Assembly (NCBI GenBank): GCA_951801245.1
Contig: CATOMC010000018.1
Location: forward strand, 1-41,955
From: an uncultured Lachnospiraceae bacterium
GTDB taxonomy: Bacteria > Bacillota_A > Clostridia > Lachnospirales > Lachnospiraceae
Reading direction: 5' to 3'
DNA length: 41,955 nt
This document shows positions 1 to 5,927 of this stretch, one piece after another. A program made the translations under genes and the position numbers. The notes under the pieces are model-generated. The model was not told the DNA's origin. It saw only the letters and a program-made list of their open reading frames with translations, and ran no database searches. The number at the start of each line of letters is the position of its first letter. Position 1 is the stretch's first letter.

Positions 1-2
1 AA

Positions 3-302
3 TTGTTTGATACTTTGGATTGTAGTTTTAATGTGAATATACCAGTAGACACAGAATCCGCTATGAAGGAAATGCTATGGCAGCGTAATATGGGTGCTAT
101 CTCTAAGCAGACGATCATTGAAAATAGTAAGCATACCCCTAATACTGCATTGGAATTGGAACGGATTAAGGCTGAAGAAGATGATAGAGCGGAACGGGTG
201 AAAAATGCGGCTGATCTACAGAATGGTAGCGGAGATGATAACCCCTCTGGTGATGGTGTGGAATCAAAAGAAAATGTTAACGTAAAAACCCCATCGGTGT
301 AA
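3..302 (+). CDS. Phage portal protein, C-terminal fragment (cut by window edge)
   Basis: The frame is open from the left edge, so the true start lies outside and about 99 C-terminal residues are visible. The stretch GAISKQTIIENSKHTPN followed by LELERIKAEEDDRAE resembles the end of SPP1 gp6-like portal proteins, where an AISKxTIIEN motif precedes a charged, disordered tail. Portal proteins form the dodecameric ring at the phage head vertex through which DNA passes. No head-morphogenesis gene follows; the next 1 kb is non-phage-like DNA. This may therefore be the edge of a prophage or a remnant. The family call rests on a short, moderately conserved tail. Confidence 0.6.
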   Translation: MFDTLDCSFNVNIPVDTESAMKEMLWQRNMGAISKQTIIENSKHTPNTALELERIKAEEDDRAERVKNAADLQNGSGDDNPSGDGVESKENVNVKTPSV

Positions 303-311
303 GATTGGATT

Positions 312-339
312 ATAAAAAACAGGGATGCCGAAACATCCC
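312..339 (-). terminator. Rho-independent terminator for the minus-strand toxin transcript
   Basis: Read on the minus strand, GGGATG (339-334) pairs with CATCCC (327-322) around a 6-nt loop. It is followed by TGTTTTTTAT (321-312), a good U-tract. It lies about 170 nt downstream of the toxin stop codon, so the toxin mRNA would have a long 3' UTR that fully overlaps the plus-strand RNA at about 393-506. Confidence 0.65.
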
Positions 340-357
340 CATTTCCTAAACTGCCAC

Positions 358-386
358 TTGAAAAGTAAAAGTGGATAGTTTATAAT
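358..386 (+). promoter_or_regulatory. Sigma-A promoter for the candidate antisense RNA
   Basis: TTGAAA (358-363) and TATAAT (381-386) are separated by exactly 17 nt, a near-consensus housekeeping promoter. No ORF with a ribosome-binding site follows before the terminator at 470-506, so the expected product is a non-coding RNA of about 114 nt. Confidence 0.7.
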
Positions 387-392
387 CAGTAT

Positions 393-506
393 AGAAGGTA
401 ACGGAGATTTTGGAACGTCCCCATTACCCCAGACGGAAACTTGTTGCGAAACAATATGTAACACAATGCAAGCTATCCCCTATTAGCGGTAGAGGATAGC
501 TTTTTT
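393..506 (+). ncRNA. Candidate cis-antisense antitoxin RNA
   Basis: This is inferred from a near-consensus promoter at 358-386 and a strong terminator hairpin at 470-506 with nothing coding between. The predicted RNA is complementary to the 3' UTR of the toxin mRNA, which runs the other way from about 640 to about 312. Known type I systems of Firmicutes (txpA/RatA, bsrG/SR4) use this arrangement: a constitutive antisense RNA overlapping the 3' end of a short hydrophobic toxin's mRNA. The start at 393 is estimated as 7 nt after the -10 box. Confidence 0.55.
470..506 (+). terminator. Rho-independent terminator of the antisense RNA
   Basis: AAGCTATCC (470-478) pairs perfectly with GGATAGCTT (494-502), and the run of T extends to 506. 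The 15-nt loop contains the toxin-distal sequence. The T-run lies on the plus strand, so termination is rightward; the reverse direction has no U-tract. Confidence 0.75.
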
Positions 507-510
507 CTGT

Positions 511-594
511 CTATTTTCGGCTGTTGTGATTATCTATGTAAGCTAAAGCGGCGAATACCACTAATAGCAGTGTCAAAACTTCTAACGCGTCCAT
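511..594 (-). CDS. Small holin-like type I toxin peptide (27 aa)
   Basis: The minus strand encodes a 27-residue peptide beginning MDALEVLTLLLVVFAALAYI and ending DNHNSRK. It has one hydrophobic helix (about residues 4-20) and a short polar, basic tail, the pattern of peptides annotated as putative holin-like toxins (Hol_Tox type) in Firmicutes. The ATG (594-592) is preceded by a very strong Shine-Dalgarno, AAAGGGGG, which is itself locked in a hairpin (601-622). Such peptides act at the membrane when over-expressed and are silenced by an antisense RNA. A plus-strand promoter and terminator flank the gene as expected. The lineage of the peptide is clear; toxicity is inferred. No other feature competes for this strand. 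Confidence 0.7.
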   Translation of the reverse strand: MDALEVLTLLLVVFAALAYIDNHNSRK

Positions 595-600
595 AGAACC

Positions 601-622
601 CCCTTTCCGTTTCCGAAAAGGG
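601..622 (-). promoter_or_regulatory. Hairpin sequestering the toxin Shine-Dalgarno
   Basis: In the toxin mRNA, CCCTTTTCG (622-614) pairs with CGGAAAGGG (609-601) around a GAAA tetraloop, with one G-U pair. The 3' strand of the stem is the Shine-Dalgarno itself. This would keep the full-length mRNA poorly translated, as known for bsrG and txpA-type toxins. A -10-like TATAGA (653-648) on the minus strand lies upstream, but its -35 is poor. Confidence 0.6.
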
Positions 623-975
623 CAACCGAGGAACTATCCCCATACTGTCTATACTGACTAAGGATATTTTATCACATTATGTCGGATATTGCTATAAAAT
701 TATCCCCATTTTCGTATATCAAAAATAGGAATGATTGCTGGTTTTGGAATGGGGTGTTTCCGATAGAAAAACAGAAGTTTGCACTTGACGGACACTTGGA
801 AATGATTGAATTTGTGTGGGATTTTACCCCATTTGGGATAGGTGGAAGTTGGGATTGTTGGAGGGTGGGGAGGGGTGTAAACTTTGGGGGAATGTGGGAT
901 GTGAATTGTCTGAAAATTTATCCCCATTTCTGACAGATGGAAATTGAGTGAAAAATTGTGTTGAAAACGTACCTT

Positions 976-1057
976 CCCTCCAATTGGAGGGCAAGCAAAA
1001 ACCCTAGTAATATACTAGGAATTAACCCCATTGTTGATGATTGTCCATCATGGACAA
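976..1057. other. Three consecutive perfect palindromes
   Basis: CCCTCCAATTGGAGGG (976-991), CCTAGTAATATACTAGG (1003-1019) and TTGTCCATCATGGACAA (1041-1057) are each perfect inverted repeats, with loops of 0, 3 and 3 nt. They sit in non-coding DNA about 300 bp ahead of the serine recombinase. They could be resolvase or regulator sites, an oriT-like region or folded RNA. None carries a U-tract, so they are not simple terminators. Confidence 0.5.
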
Positions 1058-1255
1058 CGAGTGGTCGAAAAGTGTTCGTAAATTATCCCCATTGTAATGA
1101 GACAAGCGTATCTGAAAGTACGGAGGTATAATAAGAGCAAAGAGTCCGTTATGGTCATTTTGCTATAATTATTCGTAAAGCTACACTTTTAGGAACAGTG
1201 CGAAAAGTGGCGAAAATGGCTATATTTTATGTTTGAAAAGGTTCAAAAATAAATA

Positions 1256-1305
1256 CGAATATATTCGCAAATATTATTGATCTTTACGGATAAATGTGCT
1301 ATCAT
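1256..1305 (+). promoter_or_regulatory. Promoter and palindrome ahead of the serine recombinase
   Basis: TTGATC (1277-1282) and TATCAT (1300-1305) are spaced by 17 nt, a plausible sigma-A promoter for the recombinase ATG at 1343. Just upstream lies the perfect 12-bp palindrome CGAATATATTCG (1256-1267), a candidate binding site for the recombinase or a repressor. The Shine-Dalgarno AAAGGTGG lies about 10 nt before the ATG. Confidence 0.5.
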
Positions 1306-1342
1306 AAGAACATAAGATATTCGGAAAGGTGGTATTGAGATT

Positions 1343-1993
1343 ATGAACATATACGGATATGCAAGGGTAAGCACAAAAGAGCAGAATATAGCAAGGCAGT
1401 TAAAAGATTTTGAGGAAATGGGGATTGATAAGCGTTTCATCATTGTGGACGAGCAAAGCGGAAAAGACTTCAATAGAAAAGGCTACAATAGTTTAGTGGG
1501 AACTGAATACAATGCACCTCTGCTACATGAGGGTGATTTAATGGTAATCCATTCTATTGACCGTATGGGAAGGGATTATACAGAAATTCAGGAACAATGG
1601 AAGTATATCACGCACACGCTAAAGGCAAATATAAAGGTTCTGGATATGCCGTTACTTGACACAAGCGTTTCTAAAGATAATTTAGACAATCGCTTTATAG
1701 CTGATCTGACTTTGCAGATACTTTCATATGTTGCAGAGAAAGAGCGTCAGAACATACGGACACGACAAAAAGAAGGTATTGCAGCTATGCCAGTGATAAA
1801 CGGTAAAAAGGTTTCTTCTAAAACTGGTAGAGCATCCGGCAGACCTTCAGCGGAGTTTCCGAAAGAATGGAACGCTTACTATACAGAATGGAAACAAGGG
1901 AAGATCACAGCTAAAAAGTGTATGGACGATATGCAACTAAAACGGACTACGTTCTATAAATTAGTAAAGATTCATGAAGAAAAATCAAAATAG
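1343..1993 (+). CDS. Small serine recombinase (resolvase/invertase family)
   Basis: The 216-residue protein starts MNIYGYARVSTKEQN. The YARVST motif carries the nucleophilic serine (Ser10) of Tn3-type resolvases and invertases. Further family marks are the DEQSGKDFNRKGYN segment, the HSIDRMGRDY motif with its conserved arginines, and the long E-helix region VAEKERQNIRTRQKEGI (about residues 131-147). A short C-terminal helix-turn-helix follows (about 180-212, ending TTFYKLVKIHEEKSK). The length fits the small resolvases, not large integrases. Substrates would be short inverted-repeat res or inversion sites; the palindromes at 976-1057 and 1256-1267 are candidates. It reads as intact and is part of the accessory block. 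Confidence 0.85.
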   Translation: MNIYGYARVSTKEQNIARQLKDFEEMGIDKRFIIVDEQSGKDFNRKGYNSLVGTEYNAPLLHEGDLMVIHSIDRMGRDYTEIQEQWKYITHTLKANIKVLDMPLLDTSVSKDNLDNRFIADLTLQILSYVAEKERQNIRTRQKEGIAAMPVINGKKVSSKTGRASGRPSAEFPKEWNAYYTEWKQGKITAKKCMDDMQLKRTTFYKLVKIHEEKSK

Positions 1994-2048
1994 ATTATAT
2001 GCAGATGGGGCGTGTCTGTGGGTGCGCTCTTTTATATTGAAACAAAAG

Positions 2049-2077
2049 AAAAAACCGAATGCCAAAATGGCACTCGG
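2049..2077 (-). terminator. Terminator between recombinase and HTH gene
   Basis: CCGA-A-TGCC (2055-2063) pairs with GGCA-C-TCGG (2069-2077) around AAAAT. Read leftward, it is followed by TTTTTTC (2054-2048), a strong U-tract that ends the HTH transcript. Read rightward it ends CTTTC, so it may also weakly stop the recombinase transcript. Confidence 0.7.
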
Positions 2078-2090
2078 CTTTCATTATATA

Positions 2091-2315
2091 TTATTCCTGA
2101 TTCGTTTCTGGTTCGTCTTCCACATATTCTAGGATATCGCCGGGTTGACAATCTAATAGTCGACAAATTGTATTTAATGTTTCTTTGCTTGCAATTTCGC
2201 CGGTTCGTATTTTTTGCATTTGGGCTTCACCTATAACCTTATCTTTTCTTATTTTATAAGTAGTAAAGCCGATTCCTTTTAATGCTTCCAGTATGTTTAT
2301 TTTATAACGTAACAT
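2091..2315 (-). CDS. Cro/C1-type helix-turn-helix regulator (YozG-like)
   Basis: The 74-residue protein starts MLRYKINILEALKGIGFTTY and contains a Cro/C1 helix-turn-helix with KIRTGEIASKETLNTICRLLDCQPGDILEY. That is the usual signature of short XRE proteins that end soon after the fourth helix. The ATG is preceded by an ideal Shine-Dalgarno, AAGGAGGT (2331-2324), 8 nt upstream. Its promoter lies at 2352-2381. CAACTT/CAAGTTG sites lie in and beyond that promoter, so it probably represses itself and the rightward gene. Family identity is clear; its target is inferred. Confidence 0.8.
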   Translation of the reverse strand: MLRYKINILEALKGIGFTTYKIRKDKVIGEAQMQKIRTGEIASKETLNTICRLLDCQPGDILEYVEDEPETNQE

Positions 2316-2351
2316 AGAATATACCTCCTTGTATTTGGTTTTCGTAAAAAT

Positions 2352-2381
2352 AGTATACTCTAAATGTGTTTAATTTATCAA
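2352..2381 (-). promoter_or_regulatory. Promoter of the HTH regulator
   Basis: On the minus strand, TTGATA (2381-2376) and TATACT (2357-2352) are 18 nt apart, a good sigma-A promoter pointing at the HTH gene. The -35 box overlaps the first CAACTT operator-like site. Confidence 0.6.
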
Positions 2382-2454
2382 CTTAAAATAGGTGTATATT
2401 ATGCACTAAAAACAAGTTGATATTTTGCGTAATATGTCAATAGATAGCAACTTG
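2379..2454. promoter_or_regulatory. Three evenly spaced operator-like sites
   Basis: CAACTT (2379), CAAGTTG (2413, opposite orientation) and CAACTTG (2448) recur at 34- and 35-bp steps between the leftward HTH gene and the rightward small ORF. Even spacing near 3.3 helical turns and overlap with the HTH promoter suggest binding sites of the HTH protein. A TATAAT (about 2465) for rightward transcription lies next to the third site, without a good -35. Confidence 0.4.
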
Positions 2455-2597
2455 AAACAAGTGTATAATAAGACCATATGATAAAGCAAGGCACAGACCT
2501 ACCAAATCTAATCCTTGCTCTATCACAACCAAACACAATCGGCGGTTGCTTCTATATTATAACAGAGCCGCCAACAAAAAGAAAGGACGGTTTTATT

Positions 2598-2825
2598 ATG
2601 AAGAACACAACAGATTACAACTACATGGAAGCAATGACAGAGAATATCAAAGAGTATATCAAGAATGAAGTGACATTATCTGACTATTCAGACCGTGAAG
2701 AGTTAGAAGAGTATCTTAATGATACGCTATGGACAGAAGACAGCGTAACAGGCAATGCAACTAATGACAGGCTTAGTGCCGCACAAACGATTCCGTTTGC
2801 CGTGTGCATAATCGTGTCCCAATAG
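2598..2825 (+). pseudogene. Truncated mobile-element small protein with a foreign C-terminus
   Basis: The start ATG at 2598 follows AAAGAAAGGA. The protein opens MKNTTDYNYMEAMTENIKEY and continues with a SDREELEEYLNDTLWTEDSVTGNA segment. That matches a small protein family common in Clostridia conjugative elements and phages, in which the text after TGNA normally continues as a serine- and tyrosine-rich stretch. Here it switches after about residue 54 into sequence that reads sensibly only on the other strand (a membrane-protein fragment), and it ends at 2825. A recombination junction near 2760-2765 is the simplest reading. An upstream in-frame ATG (2478) lacks a ribosome-binding site. The 2478-2597 leader contains two hairpins (AGCAAGG/CCTTGCT, GGCGG/CCGCC). 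Confidence 0.55.
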
Positions 2826-2902
2826 GGGAAGCGAACAAAGAAGTTTTCAACTTCCCCTAAAACAATTCCGCAGACAATAAATACTACAATGACTATCTCC
2901 AT
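2765..2902 (-). pseudogene. Fragment of a multi-pass membrane protein
   Basis: The minus strand reads VIVVFIVCGIVLGEVENFF then VRFPYWDTIMHTANGIVCAA. The FPxWDTxxHTxNGxxCAA pattern is typical of a family of clostridial membrane proteins of unknown role. Both ends are missing. The downstream half is replaced by the antisense of the 2598 gene and the upstream half by an Rpn-type nuclease remnant. It is a non-functional scrap in a zone of rearrangement. Confidence 0.5.
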
Positions 2903-3174
2903 TATAGGCGGTATATCATATAGCGGAGCATCTGCATGGCAACATTATACTTCACTTTTGTCTTAGGTTCAATAAGAGAAACAATATAAAGAGGTACATA
3001 TCTTTCGGATACGTCTTCGATATCTTCTGGCTGGATATTGCGAAGGATCTCCAGATCCGCGTAATCTCTGAAAAACTGGCAGCTTAGGATCTTGTCGCCA
3101 AAGATCATTTTACTGCTGCTGTCATGAAGCTGTGGACTGTCAATGATCGTTTTGTTTTCTTTACATATAATTTC
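2902..3174 (-). pseudogene. Remnant of an Rpn-type PD-(D/E)XK nuclease/transposase
   Basis: The minus strand reads ...KTIIDSPQLHDSSSKMIFGD, then KILSCQFFRDYADLEILRNI, then QPEDIEDVSERYVPL, then IVSLIEPKTKVKYNVAMQML and RYMIYRL-stop. These are hallmark blocks of the Rpn family of recombination-promoting nucleases (FGDK, CQFxRDY, PEDIEDV, SLIEHKxxVxYN). The stretch between YVPL and YIVSLIE is missing (roughly 20 residues in homologs), and all sequence after RYMIY is lost. Only the N-terminal third remains, with an internal deletion. The gene is dead. Confidence 0.7.
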
Positions 3175-3458
3175 TCATTTGCTGTGAGTGGTACAGAAAA
3201 GGTAAGAGATACAAAGACAAAAAGAAAATTTCCAAACCTAATCTGTCAGTGAAATGTTGGTAAACCGGGGGCGAACTGCCTATGCATCTTTCAACGAAGT
3301 TGAAAACCATATATCGTATGAATGAACACGATATTAAATATGTAGAAACTATAACATTTTCCGGAATAGAAGGCAAGTACTTTTTGTAAAAAGTTGTAAT
3401 GGATATTGTTAGAAGAAGATGATAAAATATTGAAAAAGTATTTTCAAGGTATTTATGA

Positions 3459-3803
3459 ATGGCCGGAAAAGATATTTGCGGTAATTGCTTACAGGCATGG
3501 GATGAGGTGCAGACATTGGACAGCAGAGTATATGAGTATGAGTCCATGCTTTATGAAGCAGGGGAGACAGGCGGGGCTTATGTCATCTTCCCCTACGATA
3601 TCAGGAAAGAGTTTGGACGGGGAAGGGTGAAGGTACATGCCACGTTTGACGGGGAGCCGTATGACGGCAGTGTTGTAAATATGGGAGTAAAGAACGCTGA
3701 CGGGAGTGTGTGCTATATTATCGGTGTGCGTAAAGATATCCGTTCCCGGATAGGGAAGCAGCCGGGGGACAAGATTCTGGTGACGGTCAGGGAACGGGAA
3801 TGA
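3459..3803 (+). CDS. DUF1905 domain protein
   Basis: The core EAGETGGAYVIFPYDIRKEF, then GRGRVKVHATFDGEPYDGS, NADGSVCYIIGVRKDIRSRI and GKQPGDKILVTV is the DUF1905 beta-barrel domain, a small family of unknown biochemical role. The start is uncertain. The first ATG gives about 25 extra residues not typical of the family. A TTG at 3516 (protein start near DSRVYEYES) has GAGG about 8 nt upstream and matches the usual family start better. Upstream (3175-3458) no gene is seen. It stands alone, not in an evident operon. Confidence 0.75.
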   Translation: MAGKDICGNCLQAWDEVQTLDSRVYEYESMLYEAGETGGAYVIFPYDIRKEFGRGRVKVHATFDGEPYDGSVVNMGVKNADGSVCYIIGVRKDIRSRIGKQPGDKILVTVRERE

Positions 3804-3922
3804 GACAGGAAGCATAAGCCCAATATATAAATGGCTGAATTTTCTTTTTCTTTTTTTGCAAAATTTCTTTTCGGAATTCGTCAAATGTGATATAGTATAA
3901 TAGAATTTGGAATAAGGAGCCG

Positions 3923-4873
3923 ATGGAGATGGCAGAGATGGATGCTGAACAGGAAGCGAGGCGAAGACGTTTCCAGTTGATGAAAAGGCTGCTTGTCATC
4001 GTTCCGCTTTCCACGATTCTGATCCTGTTTTGTCTATGCTTGTTTCTGGGGATTAGATTGCATTTTGTGAAGAAAGAATTACGTGAGTTACAAGCCCAGG
4101 TGGAGACAATGGCCAGTGTGAGTGATCCTGTTGACACGGCGGAGGCATTGACAACGGGAAGTACAGAAGCGTATACGGCCTCAGGGGTGGACGAGCTTGG
4201 GCGTACGAAGTTCGATGCACAGGAAGATGCCGAGGAGGAAGAAGGAATCAGGAAGGTATATCTTACCTTCGATGATGGGCCTAGCAGTAATACGGGTAGG
4301 ATTCTGGATATTCTGGCAGAGTACAATGTGAAGGCAACTTTCTTTGTGGTAGGGAAAGAGGAAGAAAGATATCAACCGTTATATAATCGGATTGTGAACG
4401 AGGGACACACCCTTGCGATGCATTCCTACAGTCATAAATATCAGGAGATTTATCAGTCCAAAGAAAGCTATATAGAGGATTTGAAGAAGCTTCAGGAATT
4501 CCTCTATGAGACGACAGGTGTCTGGTGCCGGTATTGCCGGTTTCCCGGCGGGAGCAGTAATACGGTCAGCAGAGTGGACATGCATGAGCTGATTGAATAT
4601 CTGGATGAGCAGGATATGACTTATTTTGACTGGAACATAGTTTCAGGAGATGCCTCTAACAATTATATCAGTTCAGGGGATATCATTAGGAACTGTACCC
4701 GTAAACTCGGGGAGTTTGACGAAGCGATTATACTGATGCATGATGCGGCGGAGAAGGATTCGACAGTGGAGGCGTTACCTGGGTTGATTGAACAGATTCA
4801 GGCGATGGAGGATACGAAGATCGTTCCGATCACTGACGATACGGAGCCGATTCATCATATAAGCAATGACTAA
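3923..4873 (+). CDS. Membrane-anchored polysaccharide (peptidoglycan) deacetylase
   Basis: The protein has 316 residues. A charged N-terminus is followed by one membrane helix (about residues 22-46, RLLVIVPLSTILILFCLCLF) and a linker. A NodB/CE4 deacetylase domain then starts at KVYLTFDDGPSSNT with the metal-binding and base aspartates Asp117/Asp118. The second motif AMHSYSH supplies the two metal histidines (His167, His171). RFPGGSSN, FDWNIVSGDA and ILMHDA are motifs 3-5. Such enzymes remove acetyl groups from GlcNAc in cell-wall glycan on the outside of the membrane, giving lysozyme resistance. AAGGAG lies just ahead of the ATG, and a TATAAT (about 3896) lies upstream with a weak -35. A bactofilin follows after 18 bp, suggesting a shared envelope or shape role. 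Confidence 0.88.
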   Translation: MEMAEMDAEQEARRRRFQLMKRLLVIVPLSTILILFCLCLFLGIRLHFVKKELRELQAQVETMASVSDPVDTAEALTTGSTEAYTASGVDELGRTKFDAQEDAEEEEGIRKVYLTFDDGPSSNTGRILDILAEYNVKATFFVVGKEEERYQPLYNRIVNEGHTLAMHSYSHKYQEIYQSKESYIEDLKKLQEFLYETTGVWCRYCRFPGGSSNTVSRVDMHELIEYLDEQDMTYFDWNIVSGDASNNYISSGDIIRNCTRKLGEFDEAIILMHDAAEKDSTVEALPGLIEQIQAMEDTKIVPITDDTEPIHHISND

Positions 4874-4891
4874 AGAATGGAGGATTGGAGA

Positions 4892-5875
4892 ATGGGTTTT
4901 TTCTCAGACTTGAAGGATGACTTATCTCAGGCTGTGAATGAACTGATGCCGGAAGAAGAATTAGAAGCAGCTTTGGCGGCACAGGCCGGGACAGAAGAGA
5001 AGTCATCCGCTGAAAATGTGATGCAGGAAGAAGCGCCTATGGCGGAACATACCCTGGAGTCTATGGACTTAAGCAGCATGTTGGATAAATTGGAAGAGGC
5101 AGCGCCAGTACAGGAAACAGCGGCGGAACTTGAACCAGTGGTGGAACCCGAGCCTGTGATGGAAGAGCTTATGGAAGAGCCACAGCCTGTTATGGAAGCT
5201 GAATCGGAGCCGGAACCCGTCATAGAAGAAGTACCTGAGACAGTGCCCGAACCTGAACCGGAAGCTGTCGCAGAGGAAGAAAAGACAGAGGATACAGCAG
5301 AGGAAGCGGCAGTTGTGCCTGAGATGGAAACAGAGTCAGAGGAAGATAATCAAGCAGTCCAGAATAGCGGAGGGGAAAAGAAGAAGATGGAAGTGCAGAC
5401 AAATCGCGTAGCGGTAGATGAAACAGCAGTGGTAACTGAAGGAATGACAATAACAGGTGATATCATGTCAGAAGGCTCCATGGAACTGATCGGAACAGTG
5501 AATGGTAATATTGATATCTTAGGCAAATTAAATATTACCGGTACCATTCAGGGTAATTCCAGAGCCGCTGAAATCTTTGCAGAAGGTGCTAAGATTACCG
5601 GTGAGGTGAACAGCCAGGGCAGCGTTAAGATTGGTCAGAGTTCCGTTGTAATCGGTAATATCACGGCTACCAGTGCAGTTGTGGCAGGCGCTGTGAAGGG
5701 TGACATTGACGTGCAGGGACCGGTCATCTTAGATACGACGGCGATTGTGATGGGTAATATCAAGTCCAAATCCGTACAGATTAATAATGGTGCAGTCATC
5801 GAAGGTATGTGCTCGCAGTGCTATGCCGATGTGAACCCGACATCCTTCTTCGAAGAGTTCAAGAAGAAAAAATAA
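4892..5875 (+). CDS. Bactofilin family cytoskeletal protein with acidic N-terminal region
   Basis: I choose ATG 4892 (MGFFSDLKDDLSQAVNELMP) because GGAGG lies 8 nt upstream; an ATG at 4877 has no such site. Residues 1-20 form a likely membrane-binding or docking helix. Residues about 20-160 are very rich in Glu, Pro and Val with EPEPV-type repeats and look disordered. The C-terminal about 160 residues (from VAVDETAVVTEGMTITGDIM) are a right-handed beta-helix of the bactofilin (DUF583) type with recurring hydrophobic/Gly turns such as GNIDILGKLNITGTIQG. Bactofilins polymerise without nucleotide and organise wall synthesis. Partner: the deacetylase directly upstream. Confidence 0.85.
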   Translation: MGFFSDLKDDLSQAVNELMPEEELEAALAAQAGTEEKSSAENVMQEEAPMAEHTLESMDLSSMLDKLEEAAPVQETAAELEPVVEPEPVMEELMEEPQPVMEAESEPEPVIEEVPETVPEPEPEAVAEEEKTEDTAEEAAVVPEMETESEEDNQAVQNSGGEKKKMEVQTNRVAVDETAVVTEGMTITGDIMSEGSMELIGTVNGNIDILGKLNITGTIQGNSRAAEIFAEGAKITGEVNSQGSVKIGQSSVVIGNITATSAVVAGAVKGDIDVQGPVILDTTAIVMGNIKSKSVQINNGAVIEGMCSQCYADVNPTSFFEEFKKKK

Positions 5876-5927
5876 GTCGGCGGCAGACAGATAGTCAGTG
5901 GGTTCCGGAAAGGGTATGGTTATTAAT

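Larger units (their letters stand above)
335..1094. repeat. Dispersed TATCCCCATT-type repeat cluster
   Basis: About eight copies of a short motif with core TCCCCATT or ACCCCATT occur near 335, 418, 636, 702, 826, 920, 1024 and 1085, mostly in one orientation. One inverted copy (AATGGGG) lies near 748. Several are extended, for example AAATTATCCCCATT at 698 and 1081 and AAAATTTATCCCCATT at 915. Spacing is irregular (57-123 bp). The function is unknown; a protein-binding array (integrase, relaxase or regulator) or decayed repeats are both possible. The copy at 335 is also part of a terminator stem. No convincing gene is seen between 623 and 1342. Confidence 0.55.

Noticed and set aside
471..484. 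Another TATCCCC copy
   Set aside because: It is the left arm of the terminator at 470-506 and lacks CATT, so I did not count it in the repeat family.
679..933. Open frames on both strands in the repeat-rich region (84 and 75 codons)
   Set aside because: No Shine-Dalgarno, odd composition (many Trp, Pro, Gly) and overlap on opposite strands; they follow the TCCCCATT repeats and look non-coding.
3406..3630. 74-codon frame overlapping the DUF1905 gene
   Set aside because: Its second half is the shifted frame of a recognisable domain; no start site and no similarity.
5220..5547. Minus-strand frames over the bactofilin acidic region
   Set aside because: They mirror the Glu/Pro repeats of the plus-strand gene and have no ribosome-binding sites.
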